Part shown: piece after piece, positions 13,357-20,748 of the stretch
Layout of the letters: every line of letters starts with the position of its first letter
How positions within the stretch are numbered: position 1 is the stretch's first letter
Virus record (IMG/VR): IMGVR_UViG_3300035703_000337
Span: 1 to 29,500 of that record
DNA length: 29,500 bases
Source of the DNA: a virus
Reading direction: 5' to 3' (one strand)
Translations under genes and position numbers: made by a program
Notes under the pieces: model-generated
What the model was told of the DNA's origin: nothing
What the model saw: only the letters and a program-made list of their open reading frames with translations
The model's database searches: none

Positions 13357-13365
13357 GGGTGGAAT
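13357..13365 (-). repeat. ATTCCACCC element, copy 3
   Basis: Directly abuts the ATG at 13356 (ATTCCACCCATG on the minus strand), identical to the other copies. Confidence 0.5.
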
Positions 13366-13383
13366 CCGGTTGACTGTCCCCAC

Positions 13384-13411
13384 ATCCTACACCATGCGCC
13401 GCCGTGGTCAA
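13384..13411 (-). promoter_or_regulatory. Sigma-70-like promoter inside the early operon
   Basis: On the minus strand: -35 TTGACC (13411-13406, 5 of 6 to TTGACA), 16-bp spacer, -10 TAGGAT (13389-13384, 4 of 6 to TATAAT). The -35 overlaps the stop codon of the VRR-NUC gene. Transcription would begin near 13377, about 20 bases before the ATG at 13356, and read through the small genes towards the RecE/Bet/SSB module. The 13 bases CATGGTGTAGGAT recur at 23651-23663 on the plus strand. Confidence 0.6.
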
Positions 13412-13755
13412 GCGTGCTCAGTCACAATGCGTAACGCGTCCTCCACGGACCGTGCCACGCCAGCAATGCCGCCTGCAGACTGCACCGCATCGAGCCAATG
13501 CTGCTGCTCGGGCCTCAGCCTGCCGGTTGGTGTCTTTACCTCGATGCTGAGGAACACAGCGATGCGCTGGCCGACCATGTCAGGGGTGATGGTGCGCGTG
13601 GTCCAGCCGATCAAGTCAGCGCTGCCCTTGCATAGGCCGAACTGCACCGGGCGGCCATGCTGGTCGCGCAGGGTGCCGGTGTTGTTGCGGTACAGGCGCA
13701 CCGGGCCAGTGCCGCAGGCAATCCGGATCTGTTGCTGGATCTGCTGTTCGGTCAC
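13408..13755 (-). CDS. VRR-NUC nuclease
   Basis: 115 residues with a GTG start directly after the helicase stop (TGAGTG). The order TEQQIQQQIRI, RLYRNNTGTLRD, GRPVQFGLCKGSADLIGW (Asp47) then FLSIEVKTPTGRL (Glu72-Val-Lys74), PEQQHWL and GGIAGVARSVEDA is the full stand-alone VRR-NUC pattern, a PD-(D/E)XK nuclease that cuts branched DNA. Phages often pair it with an SF2 helicase, as here, and the two probably process replication or recombination intermediates together. Confidence 0.9.
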   Translation of the reverse strand: MTEQQIQQQIRIACGTGPVRLYRNNTGTLRDQHGRPVQFGLCKGSADLIGWTTRTITPDMVGQRIAVFLSIEVKTPTGRLRPEQQHWLDAVQSAGGIAGVARSVEDALRIVTEHA

Positions 13756-15114
13756 TCACAGCCCATGCCGCTTGGCCAACCTAGCTTGATAGACCCGCTC
13801 TGCCCAGCCGCGCTTGTAACCGCGTTGCTGTGCTAGTTGGCGGAGGTCCTCGAGGCTTTGGGCATTACCCTGCTCGCGTTTGCGCTCGCGTGTGGTCAGC
13901 TCCTGCAACTCGCCCTCGACCACCTTCAGCTCCCTGGTCTCTTGCGGGGCGAACACATGGCCGCAGTCAGGGCACACCTGCGTGGCGCTCATGCTGGTGG
14001 CAAAGCACACCGGGCACACCTTGACCGATGGCGCACGGTCGGCGTCGCGTTTCTTGATGCCGTCGAGGCTCCAGTCGCGGTTCTCAAGATGGTGCCCGAG
14101 TCGCAGCGTATTGCCGACATGGTCCAGCACCACAGCAGCAGGCTTGCCCGGTGACGGTCTGAGGCAGCGACCGATCATCTGCAGGTGCAGGCTGACGGAC
14201 TGCGTTGGCCGCAGCAGGATGCACCCGCCGACGCTTGGCACGTCCACGCCTTCACCGATGAGACTGCAGGATGTGAGCACCTTGATGCGACCGGTTCCGA
14301 GCGCCTGCAACAGGTCCCTGCGCTGGTCAGTGGTCATGCTGCCGTCAATGCTGGCGGCTGGGATGCCTTGGCTTATGAACAGAGCGGCCACTGCCTCGGC
14401 ATGGGCCACGCTGCAGCAGAACGCGATCGCCGTCTGCCCTGCCAGGTGCTTGCGATAGTGGCTGCAGCAGTCACCCATGATGGTGCCAACGCGCTGCTCA
14501 GCGTCCTTGGTGTCGAAGTCACCCATACGCTTGCGCAGCCCAGTGCTGTCGAACCCCGGCGGTGCCAGCACACGAGCACTGGCGAGGTAGCCGTTGTCAG
14601 TCAACCATGCAGCGCTCGGACCGAGCACCATGGCCTGATAGTGGTCACCAAGGCCGCGGCCGTCACCGCGGCATGGCGTGGCGGTCACACCTAGGACATG
14701 CGCTGTTTGGAAATGCTGCAGCACCGTTGCCCACTGGCCTGCATTGGTGTGATGCGCCTCGTCAACCACCAGCAATTGAAAGAACCCAGCCGGCAGCTTG
14801 TGCAGCCTGCGTGCCAGGGTCTGGACTGAGGCCACCTGCACCGCATGGCTCAGATCCATGCTGCGGCCTGCAGCGATGCGACCATGCGGCACGCCCATAG
14901 ACGTGAGGCTGCGGCTGGCTTGATCCAGCAGCTCGGCACGGTGCACCAAGATGCAGACCCGGTTGCCTTTGCGGGCGGCGGATTGGGCGATGTAGCTGAA
15001 TATGCAAGTCTTGCCGCCGCCGGTGCTAAGGACGCCAAGAACAGACTTTTTGCCGAGTTGGTATTGGAGGCGGATTTCATCCACCATCTTTTGCTGGTAA
15101 GGGCGGAGGTTCAC
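13756..15114 (-). CDS. SF2 DEAD/DEAH-box helicase with zinc ribbon
   Basis: 452 residues, GTG start overlapping the upstream stop (GTGA). Helicase motifs in order: LRPYQQKMVDEI (Q-like, 3-14), STGGGKT (Walker A, 30-36), VVDEAH (116-121), TATP (144-147), then IKVLTSCSLIGEGVDVPSV and QMIGRCLRP (motif VI, 312-320). A four-Cys zinc ribbon CPVC...CPDC (Cys367, 370, 381, 384) follows, and a basic helical tail. The layout resembles phage helicases of the SSL2/RecG-like group that unwind or remodel branched DNA. With the adjoining VRR-NUC and the upstream helicase-methylase it forms a DNA-processing block. Confidence 0.9.
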   Translation of the reverse strand: MNLRPYQQKMVDEIRLQYQLGKKSVLGVLSTGGGKTCIFSYIAQSAARKGNRVCILVHRAELLDQASRSLTSMGVPHGRIAAGRSMDLSHAVQVASVQTLARRLHKLPAGFFQLLVVDEAHHTNAGQWATVLQHFQTAHVLGVTATPCRGDGRGLGDHYQAMVLGPSAAWLTDNGYLASARVLAPPGFDSTGLRKRMGDFDTKDAEQRVGTIMGDCCSHYRKHLAGQTAIAFCCSVAHAEAVAALFISQGIPAASIDGSMTTDQRRDLLQALGTGRIKVLTSCSLIGEGVDVPSVGGCILLRPTQSVSLHLQMIGRCLRPSPGKPAAVVLDHVGNTLRLGHHLENRDWSLDGIKKRDADRAPSVKVCPVCFATSMSATQVCPDCGHVFAPQETRELKVVEGELQELTTRERKREQGNAQSLEDLRQLAQQRGYKRGWAERVYQARLAKRHGL

Positions 15115-17369
15115 ACCAGCTCCCCCTGTTTGTGCGACTCGACGACCTGTAGGTTCTTAACCGCGCAGTTGAAGTAGCTGGGCTTCAGCTCGAAGCCAAC
15201 GAACCGGCGACCCATCTGCAAGCTGACATAGCCCTCGCTGCCGATGCCGGCGAATGGGCTAAGCACCAGATCGCCTGGGTTGCTCCATAGCTGTAGGCCG
15301 CGGCGGATCACCTCAAGCTGAAGCGGGCAGATGTGCCGCTCGTCCTCATTGGCACGCGCGCTGCGGTACTGCAGCGTGTCTGATGGGTTGATGTCCATCC
15401 ATACCGGGCTGGCATACCGCTGCCAGATGTTGATGCTGTCCTTGATCGCGTCGCCGCTCTTGGCTGGTGGATTCTCGCCGGCGAACTCAGTGAATGGACC
15501 AGCGCACGGCTCAGGGTTGTCTCCCAGCTTGCGCACCGTGACCAGATAGTCAGGGATGCCTTGACGGCTCAGAGCCGAATCCTTGCGCACCTGCTTATGC
15601 AGCAGCCCGATCGCTTTGGTGCGCTGCATGGCGGTGACCGGGTCCTTCCAGATGCAAACCTCTGAGTGGAATACAAAGCCAGCCGCTTGGAAGATGCGCA
15701 GCATGTCGCCACGGAAGTCCTTCACACCGATGAACCCGTCGCGTTCTTTGCTGCTGGGCAGATTCATGCAGTGGAAGCTGATCAGCCTGCCGGGCATCAT
15801 CACCCGATGCAACTCATGCGCTAGATAGACGAAGTGATCAAAAAACTCCTGGTCATTGCGGCTGTTGCCCATGTCGCGGTCGCTGTTGGAGTAGGTGTAC
15901 AGCGACGCAAACGGTGGACTGAAGATGCTGTAATGAATGCTGTCTGAGTCGATCTGCTTGATGCTCTCAATGCAATCGCCCATATACAGATCCCAGTTGT
16001 CGCCGGACTTGTGCTCGGTGATGTGAGGCGCAACCTGACGCTGGATCTTTTTTAGTTGTTCCATGGTGGTTTGCTTCATGATGGTGACCATTGACTCAGC
16101 CATTGCGATGCTGTCCGCTTCCTTGCGGCGGATGTTCTCGATCACGCGGCCCTCGGCTACGTCGTAGATGATGTGCGCATTGACCGGGTGCTGCTGCCCG
16201 AATCGCCAGCATCGGCGGATCGCTTGATAGAACGCCTCGTAGCTGTGCGACAGGCCAACGAAGGCGACATTGTGGCAACCCTGGAAGTTGAGCCCGAATC
16301 CAAAGATGCTCGGCTTGCTGACCAGAACGCGGATCTTGCCATCCTGGAAGTCGATCGCAGCACGGCGCTTGTGATCGTCGCTGTCGCTGCCTGACACCTC
16401 AACCGCACCATTGATGGCAGCAGTCAGCGCCTTGGACTCGTCGTTGAGGTCACACCAGATCAGCCATTGGTAGGTGTCGCCATTGGCCAGTGCTGCTGCG
16501 GCATCCACGCGCATCTGCAGCGATGCCTTGCGCACATGCCGCTGATCGCTGAGCGTGCGGGCTTCCATGGCGAACAGCGCCATCTGGCCGGACTCATCAG
16601 GCATCGCCTCGCGTGGCGTCTCAACCGTGCAGTCTTGGATCCGCAGCTCGGGCAAGATGAATCTGCCGTCGTCGTAGCCCAAGTCCGACGGCTTGCGGAT
16701 GGTGACAGCCCAACTGCAGACCCACTCCCAGAACTTGTCTTTGGCGTGACCCTTAAGCCGCCACTTGCTGGTGTCGCCGCCATCGTGGACGAAGAACATG
16801 GCCAGCATCTCAGCCCTGGTCATCACACCGATGAACTCGGCATGGTTGCCCAGCTCCATGTGGTCGTTGGGTGCTGGCGTGGCCGAACAAGCCAGTCGGA
16901 ATGGCGTCTGCGCGAATGACTCGATGATCTGATTGCGGATCTTGCCGGTGTACGCCTTGAGGATGCTGCTCTCATCGAGCACCACACCAGCAAAGCTGCC
17001 CGGATCAAAGTGGCTCAGCTTCTCGTAGTTGGTCACCGTGATGCCGGGCCTGACCTCGCCTTGCGTTGCAGCGAACGCGCATGGGATGCCGAACTTGCTG
17101 CCCTCGCGCACGGTCTGATGCGCCACGGCCAATGGCGCCAACACCAGCACGTTGCCGCCGGTGTGTTGATGCACCTGATGCGCCCACTCAAGCTGCATGG
17201 CGGTCTTGCCCATGCCGCAGTCAGCCCAGATGCAGAACCTGCCAACGCGGCAGGCCATGGTGACGATGTCCCGCTGGAATGGGAACAGCGGCGCGGTGAA
17301 CCGCTGCGGATCAAAGCCAGCAGCAGGGCACGCGGTGGATTTGGAGGCTAGGAAGTCTTTGTAGGTCAT
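15111..17369 (-). CDS. Helicase-DNA methyltransferase fusion
   Basis: 752 residues. Residues 1-430 are an SNF2/SF2-type helicase: FPFQRDIV (Q-like), WADCGMGKTA (Walker A, 48-57), VVLDESSILKAYTG (motif II, Asp132-Glu133), ACSATPAPND (160-169) and QAIRRCWRFGQ (motif VI, 382-392). Residues about 455-752 are a DNA amino-methyltransferase. LYMGDCIESI precedes the catalytic SPPF (484-487), and the AdoMet-binding FAGIGSEG (706-713) is near the C-terminus, i.e. motif IV before motif I as in beta-class enzymes. SPPF is common in N4-cytosine and some N6-adenine enzymes, so the base is undecided. The fusion could translocate on DNA while modifying it, protecting the genome from restriction. It overlaps both neighbours by 4 bp. 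Confidence 0.9.
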   Translation of the reverse strand: MTYKDFLASKSTACPAAGFDPQRFTAPLFPFQRDIVTMACRVGRFCIWADCGMGKTAMQLEWAHQVHQHTGGNVLVLAPLAVAHQTVREGSKFGIPCAFAATQGEVRPGITVTNYEKLSHFDPGSFAGVVLDESSILKAYTGKIRNQIIESFAQTPFRLACSATPAPNDHMELGNHAEFIGVMTRAEMLAMFFVHDGGDTSKWRLKGHAKDKFWEWVCSWAVTIRKPSDLGYDDGRFILPELRIQDCTVETPREAMPDESGQMALFAMEARTLSDQRHVRKASLQMRVDAAAALANGDTYQWLIWCDLNDESKALTAAINGAVEVSGSDSDDHKRRAAIDFQDGKIRVLVSKPSIFGFGLNFQGCHNVAFVGLSHSYEAFYQAIRRCWRFGQQHPVNAHIIYDVAEGRVIENIRRKEADSIAMAESMVTIMKQTTMEQLKKIQRQVAPHITEHKSGDNWDLYMGDCIESIKQIDSDSIHYSIFSPPFASLYTYSNSDRDMGNSRNDQEFFDHFVYLAHELHRVMMPGRLISFHCMNLPSSKERDGFIGVKDFRGDMLRIFQAAGFVFHSEVCIWKDPVTAMQRTKAIGLLHKQVRKDSALSRQGIPDYLVTVRKLGDNPEPCAGPFTEFAGENPPAKSGDAIKDSINIWQRYASPVWMDINPSDTLQYRSARANEDERHICPLQLEVIRRGLQLWSNPGDLVLSPFAGIGSEGYVSLQMGRRFVGFELKPSYFNCAVKNLQVVESHKQGELV

Positions 17370-17542
17370 GACTGCGGCCGGCGCATCATGTAATCACCAC
17401 ACCAATCATCGGGACCGACAATCCACCAGCACTGGCCGTCGGGCTGAGTGCCTGGGCGTGGTGCATAGCGATGACACTCCAATTCGCCATCACGATCTCG
17501 ATGGCGCATAAAAACGCAGTTTTGACAACAATGAGAGTCCAT
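17366..17542 (-). CDS. Cys-rich small protein (58 aa)
   Basis: 58 residues from the ATG at 17542 (MDSHCCQNCVFMRHRDRDGE). CQNCVF, LECHRYAPRP and DDWCGDYMM give a C-x2-C / C-x-RYAP-x-P / WCG order that matches the C-terminal part of the 12086-12472 protein, so the two look like paralogues. It is the first gene of the leftward operon and overlaps the helicase-methylase by 4 bp (ATGA). A longer in-frame ORF reaching 17911 overlaps the primase gene and is not protein-like in its N-terminal part. Function unknown; probably metal-binding. Confidence 0.65.
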   Translation of the reverse strand: MDSHCCQNCVFMRHRDRDGELECHRYAPRPGTQPDGQCWWIVGPDDWCGDYMMRRPQS

Positions 17543-17609
17543 GCTTGCAACGCGTGGCCCTGCAACCCTAGCGCAGCCCGGTAGACTGCGCAAGTAACCG
17601 CTAGGAACC
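17543..17609. promoter_or_regulatory. Divergent promoter/operator region
   Basis: This 67-bp gap separates the leftward operon from the rightward RHH-primase pair, so both must be transcribed from here or nearby. On the minus strand TTGCGC, a 17-bp spacer and TAGGGT form a weak -35/-10 pair. On the plus strand TAGACT at 17582-17587 is a -10-like box 23 bp before the GTG of the RHH gene, with no good -35. GCGCAG/CTGCGC symmetry around 17570-17592 (GCGCAGCCCGGTAGACTGCGC) could be an operator. Confidence 0.4.
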
Positions 17610-17774
17610 GTGGCCTTATCGCATCCATTAGCTGTCCAGTTCACGACTGAGCAGCTTGCCTGGCTTGATTCCCGCCGTGTGGCTGGGCTGTCACGGTCGG
17701 CAGTATTACGGCTTGTGGTCGAGGAAGCCATGCGCCTGCACCGCGACGGCATCCTGCCAGCAACTAAGCGATGA
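17610..17774 (+). CDS. Ribbon-helix-helix small protein (54 aa)
   Basis: GTG start at 17610 with AGGA just upstream, TGA at 17772-17774 overlapping the primase ATG (ATGA). The sequence LAVQFTTEQLAWLDSRRVAG then LSRSAVLRLVVEEAMRLH is a standard CopG/Arc-type ribbon-helix-helix: a strand (AVQFT), helix 1 (TEQLAWLDSRR) and helix 2 after LSRS. Such dimers bind operators and often autoregulate. Its place at the head of the primase operon and facing the divergent early operon makes it a good candidate regulator. Too short for common gene finders. Confidence 0.7.
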   Translation: MALSHPLAVQFTTEQLAWLDSRRVAGLSRSAVLRLVVEEAMRLHRDGILPATKR

Positions 17775-20230
17775 CCATCCTCGACGCAGCACGCGGCAGG
17801 TGGCCTGATCTGCTGCAGCAGCTTGGTGGCCTGACCCCAGACCAGCTCACCGATAAGCACCAGCCGTGCCCGCTTTGTGGTGGCAAGGACCGCTACCGCT
17901 TTGATGACCAAGACGGCTCCGGCTCCTGGTTCTGCAACAAATGCGGCGGCAAGTCAGGCACAGGCGGCGCAGGGAGTGGCATGGATCTGCTGATGCGGCG
18001 CATGGGTTGGTCGTTCGCAGAAGCTGCGCAGCGGATTGAGCAGCATCTGGTAGTGGTGCCCGAACCGCCAACCGCTGGCGCTGATCACGTCTGGCGATAC
18101 ACCAACACCTTCTACGTCTGCCGGTTTCCTGGCAAGCGCATCCGCCCGCTGTGGTGGGATGGCGACGCATGGCGATGGAAGGCACCGCCAGCACCGCGTC
18201 CTCTGTACTGGCCGCGGCGTGACAGCAACCTGCCGCTGTTGATCGTTGAAGGCGAAAAGACCGCTGATGCAGCCGCTGCCCTGTTCACCGGTCACGCCGT
18301 AGCCACATGGCCGTCAGGTTGCAAAGCCATTGACAAAGCCGACTGGTCGCCGGTTGCCGGTCGCCGTTGCGTGCTATGGCCCGATGCTGACATGCCAGGC
18401 CGTGAAGCCATGGCCAAACTCGCACCGCGGTTACTGGCTGCTGGTGCCGCGCAGGTCCGTATTGTTCACCCGCCAGATGGTGTGCCCGAAGGGTGGGACC
18501 TCGCTGATGCCGATTGGTCACCAGCTCAAGCCGCAGCGCATCTCATGTCCAACCGCTCAGCGCCAGTTGAGCTGCCTGAGCCGATGCCCGCTGATCCGGT
18601 TGCTGAACCAGATCCCATACCACAACCTGATGGTTGTTTCACCTGCCTTGGCTTTGACAATGACAGCTTCTACTACCAGCCGCACAGCACTGGGCAGGTA
18701 ACCCGGTTGTCACGCAGCAGCCACACCGGAACCAATCTGGTGTCACTCGCGCCTCTTGGCTATTGGGAGACCTTGTACCCGTCCAAGACTGGTGTCAACT
18801 GGACTGCAGCGGCAAGCAGCTTGTTTGAACGGCAGGCTGCTGTTGGCGTCTACAGCCCTGATCGCATCCGTGGCCGTGGCGCATGGTGGGATCAACGCAG
18901 CAGTGTGCTGCACCTAGGTGATCGCCTTGTCGTCAATGGCATCAGCCGTGATGTCAGCGCTGGCGTTGATGGCAGTGCTTACCTCTACCAGCGTCTTGCC
19001 AAGCTGCGTGGTCCTGGTGACGTCAAGCCACTTGATGACACCGAGGCATACATCATCGCTGAAATTGCCGAGCGGTTTCGATGGGAAGTCCCAGCGTCAG
19101 GACTGCTGCTCGCCGGTTGGGTAACCCTTGCGCCTATCTGCGGTGCACTGCAATGGCGTCCACATGCCTGGTTGACCGCAGGCGCAGGCTCTGGCAAGTC
19201 CGCCATCCTTGATCGTTATGTCCATCCATTGCTAGGTGACATGGGCCTGAACGTTGGTGGCAACACCACCGAACCCGGCATCCGGCAGGCGCTCCGTGCT
19301 GATGCGTTGCCGGTTGTCTTTGATGAAGCCGAGTCCAATGAACGCACCGATCAGCAGCGGATGCAGGCGATCCTCGGGCTTGCTCGTGTCGCCAGCAGCG
19401 AATCCAATGCGCACACACTCAAGGGCAGCCCTGAAGGTGATACACAGCGTTACACGATCCGGTCAATGTTTCTGATGAGCAGTATTGCAACGGCGCTGAA
19501 ACAAGGTGCCGACAAGTCACGCTTTGCTCAGCTCACCTTGCGCAATCCGAATGAGATGCCAAAAGCTGAACGTATTGCGCACTGGGAATCGCTCGATCGT
19601 GACCTTGACAAGCACATATCCCAAGCCATTGGTCAACGATTGCAGGCCCGCACGATTGCGTTGATACCCGTGATCAGGGAGAGCGTTCGTATCTTTACCC
19701 GTGCAGCAGCAGACGCATTTGATAGCCAACGGCTTGGTGATCAATATGGCACGCTATTAGCAGGTGCATGGTCTTTGCAGTCCAGTGAGGTTGTCACCCG
19801 CGATCAAGCATGGCAATTGATTGAGCAGAACAACTGGGAACCTTACTCCCAGTCGATTGAGATACCAGATGAAAAGCGCTGCCTACAGCGCATCCTGCAG
19901 CATCAAATGCGCGTTGAAGGCAGCAAGGTTGTCACCAGGACTATTGGTGAACTTGTAGATCTGGCGCTGCATCATGGTCACGATGTTGATGTCACAGCAG
20001 ACCTCGCAACTGCCACCCTTGGTCGCAATGGCATCAAGGCGGAGCAGGGCGCCATTTGCGTGTCCAACACCGCCAACGCCATTGCAGCCATCCTCTCGGA
20101 CACTCCCTGGAGCAACTGCTGGTCCACCGTGCTGGCGCGTTTGCCAGGTGCGGAGAAGGTGGGCGTTATTTGGTTCAAAGGTTCAGGCGGTAACAGTCGA
20201 GCCACCAAAATCCCGCTCGAGGCTGCCTGA
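17771..20230 (+). CDS. Primase-helicase (zinc ribbon, Toprim, P-loop ATPase)
   Basis: 819 residues. The N-terminal zinc ribbon is CPLCGGKDRYRF ... WFCNKCGG (Cys33, 36, 55, 58), as in P4 alpha/T7-type primases. A Toprim-like segment follows: LLIVEGEKTADAAA (Glu160) and CVLWPDADMPGREA (Asp205, Asp207). A C-terminal helicase-type ATPase has Walker A GAGSGKS (471-477) and Walker B PVVFDEAESNE (514-524). It would prime and unwind DNA at the phage fork. The linker at 250-300 is Pro-rich. The next 245 bp hold a repeat array likely to be its origin or a regulatory region. Confidence 0.88.
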   Translation: MTILDAARGRWPDLLQQLGGLTPDQLTDKHQPCPLCGGKDRYRFDDQDGSGSWFCNKCGGKSGTGGAGSGMDLLMRRMGWSFAEAAQRIEQHLVVVPEPPTAGADHVWRYTNTFYVCRFPGKRIRPLWWDGDAWRWKAPPAPRPLYWPRRDSNLPLLIVEGEKTADAAAALFTGHAVATWPSGCKAIDKADWSPVAGRRCVLWPDADMPGREAMAKLAPRLLAAGAAQVRIVHPPDGVPEGWDLADADWSPAQAAAHLMSNRSAPVELPEPMPADPVAEPDPIPQPDGCFTCLGFDNDSFYYQPHSTGQVTRLSRSSHTGTNLVSLAPLGYWETLYPSKTGVNWTAAASSLFERQAAVGVYSPDRIRGRGAWWDQRSSVLHLGDRLVVNGISRDVSAGVDGSAYLYQRLAKLRGPGDVKPLDDTEAYIIAEIAERFRWEVPASGLLLAGWVTLAPICGALQWRPHAWLTAGAGSGKSAILDRYVHPLLGDMGLNVGGNTTEPGIRQALRADALPVVFDEAESNERTDQQRMQAILGLARVASSESNAHTLKGSPEGDTQRYTIRSMFLMSSIATALKQGADKSRFAQLTLRNPNEMPKAERIAHWESLDRDLDKHISQAIGQRLQARTIALIPVIRESVRIFTRAAADAFDSQRLGDQYGTLLAGAWSLQSSEVVTRDQAWQLIEQNNWEPYSQSIEIPDEKRCLQRILQHQMRVEGSKVVTRTIGELVDLALHHGHDVDVTADLATATLGRNGIKAEQGAICVSNTANAIAAILSDTPWSNCWSTVLARLPGAEKVGVIWFKGSGGNSRATKIPLEAA

Positions 20231-20262
20231 CCGTTCGGAGGCGTTCGGCTGAAAACCGTTGG
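20231..20262. repeat. CCGTTCGG-type repeats, left cluster
   Basis: CCGTTCGG (20231-20238), GCGTTCGG (20241-20248) and CCGTTGG (20256-20262) start right after the primase stop codon. They are inverted relative to the CTAACGG repeats that follow. Confidence 0.6.
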
Positions 20263-20306
20263 TATGACTGGAAACTAACGGTCCTAACGGTCCTAACGGT
20301 TTTCAG
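20249..20306. repeat. Perfect 12-bp inverted repeat around the iterons
   Basis: CTGAAAACCGTT (20249-20260) is the exact reverse complement of AACGGTTTTCAG (20295-20306). The 34-bp interior holds two whole CTAACGG repeats; the third overlaps the right arm. It could form a stem in RNA or a cruciform, or bind a dimeric protein. Confidence 0.75.
20275..20301 (+). repeat. Three tandem CTAACGGTC iterons
   Basis: CTAACGG at 20275-20281, 20284-20290 and 20293-20299, phased every 9 bp, two of them followed by TC. Direct repeats of this kind are typical binding sites of replication initiators or repressors. Confidence 0.7.
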
Positions 20307-20450
20307 GAAGAGCCCCCCTATAAGAGAGAAAGCGTAGGTAAGTGGGTAGGTGGGATGCTTCTTCTTGTATGTATATGTCTTTTTTAGCGTTAGGAGTGTT
20401 AGGTTAGGGCCTCAGCCCAGTGGTGGCGGGCGATCTCGGCCGAACGCCCA
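20307..20450. other. Possible origin core: AT-rich stretch and GTTAGG repeats
   Basis: This non-coding stretch has a run of C (CCCCCC near 20313), an AT-rich segment (about 20358-20387, including TGTATGTATATGTC and TTTTTT), and then CGTTAGG (20388-20394), GTTAGG (20398-20403) and GGTTAGG (20402-20408), which are reversed, partial copies of the iteron. The combination of iterons with an AT-rich stretch next to a primase gene is the usual layout of a replication origin. It could equally be the promoter/operator of the RHH gene. Confidence 0.5.
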
Positions 20451-20478
20451 CCGTTAGGCGACCGTTCGGACCGTTATG
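20451..20478. repeat. CCGTTAGG-type repeats overlapping the RHH start codon
   Basis: CCGTTAGG (20451-20458), CCGTTCGG (20462-20469) and CCGTTATG (20471-20478) are inverted copies of the iteron, spaced 11 and 9 bp. The last one includes the ATG of the RHH gene, so a protein bound here would block its expression. Confidence 0.65.
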
Positions 20479-20748
20479 AAGGAAGTCAAAGTCCGTTTTG
20501 AGCCTGCTGACCTGCAGCAACTCGACCAAGCAGCAGCGGCGGCAGGTGTCAGCCGGGCGGAGTTGATCCGCAGTCGGGCGCTTGTGTCGGATTGCAAAGG
20601 TGGCCTTACCGTTGCTGGTTATCACCGCCTAGTGTCAGATGCGCTCGCCAGTGTCCGTGGTGACATCCCACGTCGATTGGTTGAGCAGCTTGTTGCATTC
20701 ACCCTCACATGGAACTCATCAACATCGCAGCCAAGCAGCAACCCGTGA
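20476..20748 (+). CDS. Ribbon-helix-helix protein (90 aa)
   Basis: The N-terminus EVKVRFEPADLQQLDQAAAA followed by GVSRAELIRSRAL (residues 3-36) is a clear RHH fold: strand KVRF, helix 1, a GVSR turn and helix 2. The rest (TVAGYHRLVSDALASVRGDI, RRLVEQLVAFTLTW) is helical and may be an oligomerisation or effector part. The start codon lies in an array of CCGTT/AACGG repeats, strongly suggesting autoregulation or an origin-binding role. No Shine-Dalgarno is evident. It overlaps the next gene by 40 bp. Confidence 0.75.
   Translation: MKEVKVRFEPADLQQLDQAAAAAGVSRAELIRSRALVSDCKGGLTVAGYHRLVSDALASVRGDIPRRLVEQLVAFTLTWNSSTSQPSSNP

Noticed and set aside
13756-17369. A complete DISARM- or BREX-like defence system
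   Set aside because: Helicase, methylase and nuclease are present, but the other marker genes (for example a DUF1998 protein or phospholipase D) are missing, and SNF2/DEAH helicase plus VRR-NUC is a normal phage replication/recombination arrangement.
17543-17911. N-terminal extension of the 58-residue Cys-rich protein
   Set aside because: It would run through the divergent regulatory gap and the primase start, and its composition changes sharply at the ATG at 17542.
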